Source: Candidatus Zhuqueibacterota bacterium (lineage in GTDB: Bacteria > SM23-31). Taken from it: a stretch of 5,585 nt of DNA. Shown one piece after another: positions 5,537-5,585 of this stretch. Position 1 is the stretch's first letter; the number at the start of each line of letters is the position of its first letter. The notes under the pieces are model-generated. The model ran no database searches. It was not told the origin of the DNA and saw nothing but the letters and a program-made list of their open reading frames with translations. The translations under genes were made by a program, and so were the position numbers. Location of the stretch: contig JADFON010000155.1 in NCBI GenBank assembly GCA_022562855.1, positions 1 to 5,585 on the forward strand. Direction: 5' to 3'.

Positions 5537-5585
5537 CCCCCCTGAATCCCCCCTCTCACATAGTGATTGCCTGCCCCTTCTTTTT
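5537..5585. repeat. C-run repeat sequence at the right edge
   Basis: CCCCCCT occurs twice, at 5537-5543 and 5548-5554, 11 bases apart and separated by GAAT. A CCCCTTCTTTTT tail (5574-5585) follows and is cut by the window end. On the minus strand this reads as G-runs just upstream of the membrane-phosphatase gene. Short G/C-run blocks of this kind often belong to dispersed intergenic repeats. The other half, if any, lies outside the window, so this is only a suggestion. Confidence 0.3.

Overview
The window holds ordinary chromosomal genes from a bacterium that is probably in or near the Bacteroidota/Chlorobiota/Ignavibacteriota group. The evidence is a TAnnTTTG-type promoter element (TATCTTTG, 652-659) ahead of rmuC, weak or absent Shine-Dalgarno sequences at most starts, and long AT-rich intergenic stretches. 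This placement is an inference from style, not from a marker gene. No rRNA, tRNA, CRISPR array or transposase was seen.

Layout from left to right. The first 69 bases are the last 22 codons of a rightward gene whose end resembles the terminal beta strand of an outer-membrane protein. Facing it on the minus strand (123-476) is the C-terminal part of an arsenite methyltransferase (ArsM) gene. It has lost its SAM-binding N-terminal half and stops abruptly at repeat-like sequence (477-612). rmuC follows on the plus strand (701-1873), intact and with its own promoter. A 355-base gap (1874-2228) lies between the convergent rmuC and pyrF. It is unusually structured: several DnaA-box-like 9-mers in one orientation, a 55-base stretch with only four G/C bases, an AT-only inverted repeat, and a textbook sigma-54 -24/-12 element that coincides with a 7-bp dyad.

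The right half is a leftward unit. A large polytopic membrane protein with a C-terminal SpoIIE/RsbU-type PP2C phosphatase domain (5491 to 3062) is followed after 8 bases by pyrF (3053 to 2229). The membrane-phosphatase gene is broken by one in-frame TAG at 3809-3811. The reading frame is otherwise continuous on both sides, and the stop falls in the linker just before the catalytic domain. The sequence therefore gives a 560-codon membrane half and a 242-codon catalytic half that were clearly one protein of about 809 residues.

How the genes relate: rmuC (genome maintenance) and pyrF (last step of UMP synthesis) are housekeeping genes. The phosphatase would be the output domain of a membrane sensor, probably feeding a partner-switching or phosphoprotein pathway whose other members are not in the window. 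The items most worth following up are the amber-split phosphatase, the structured rmuC-pyrF gap, and the decayed arsM. No complete novel multi-gene system is visible.
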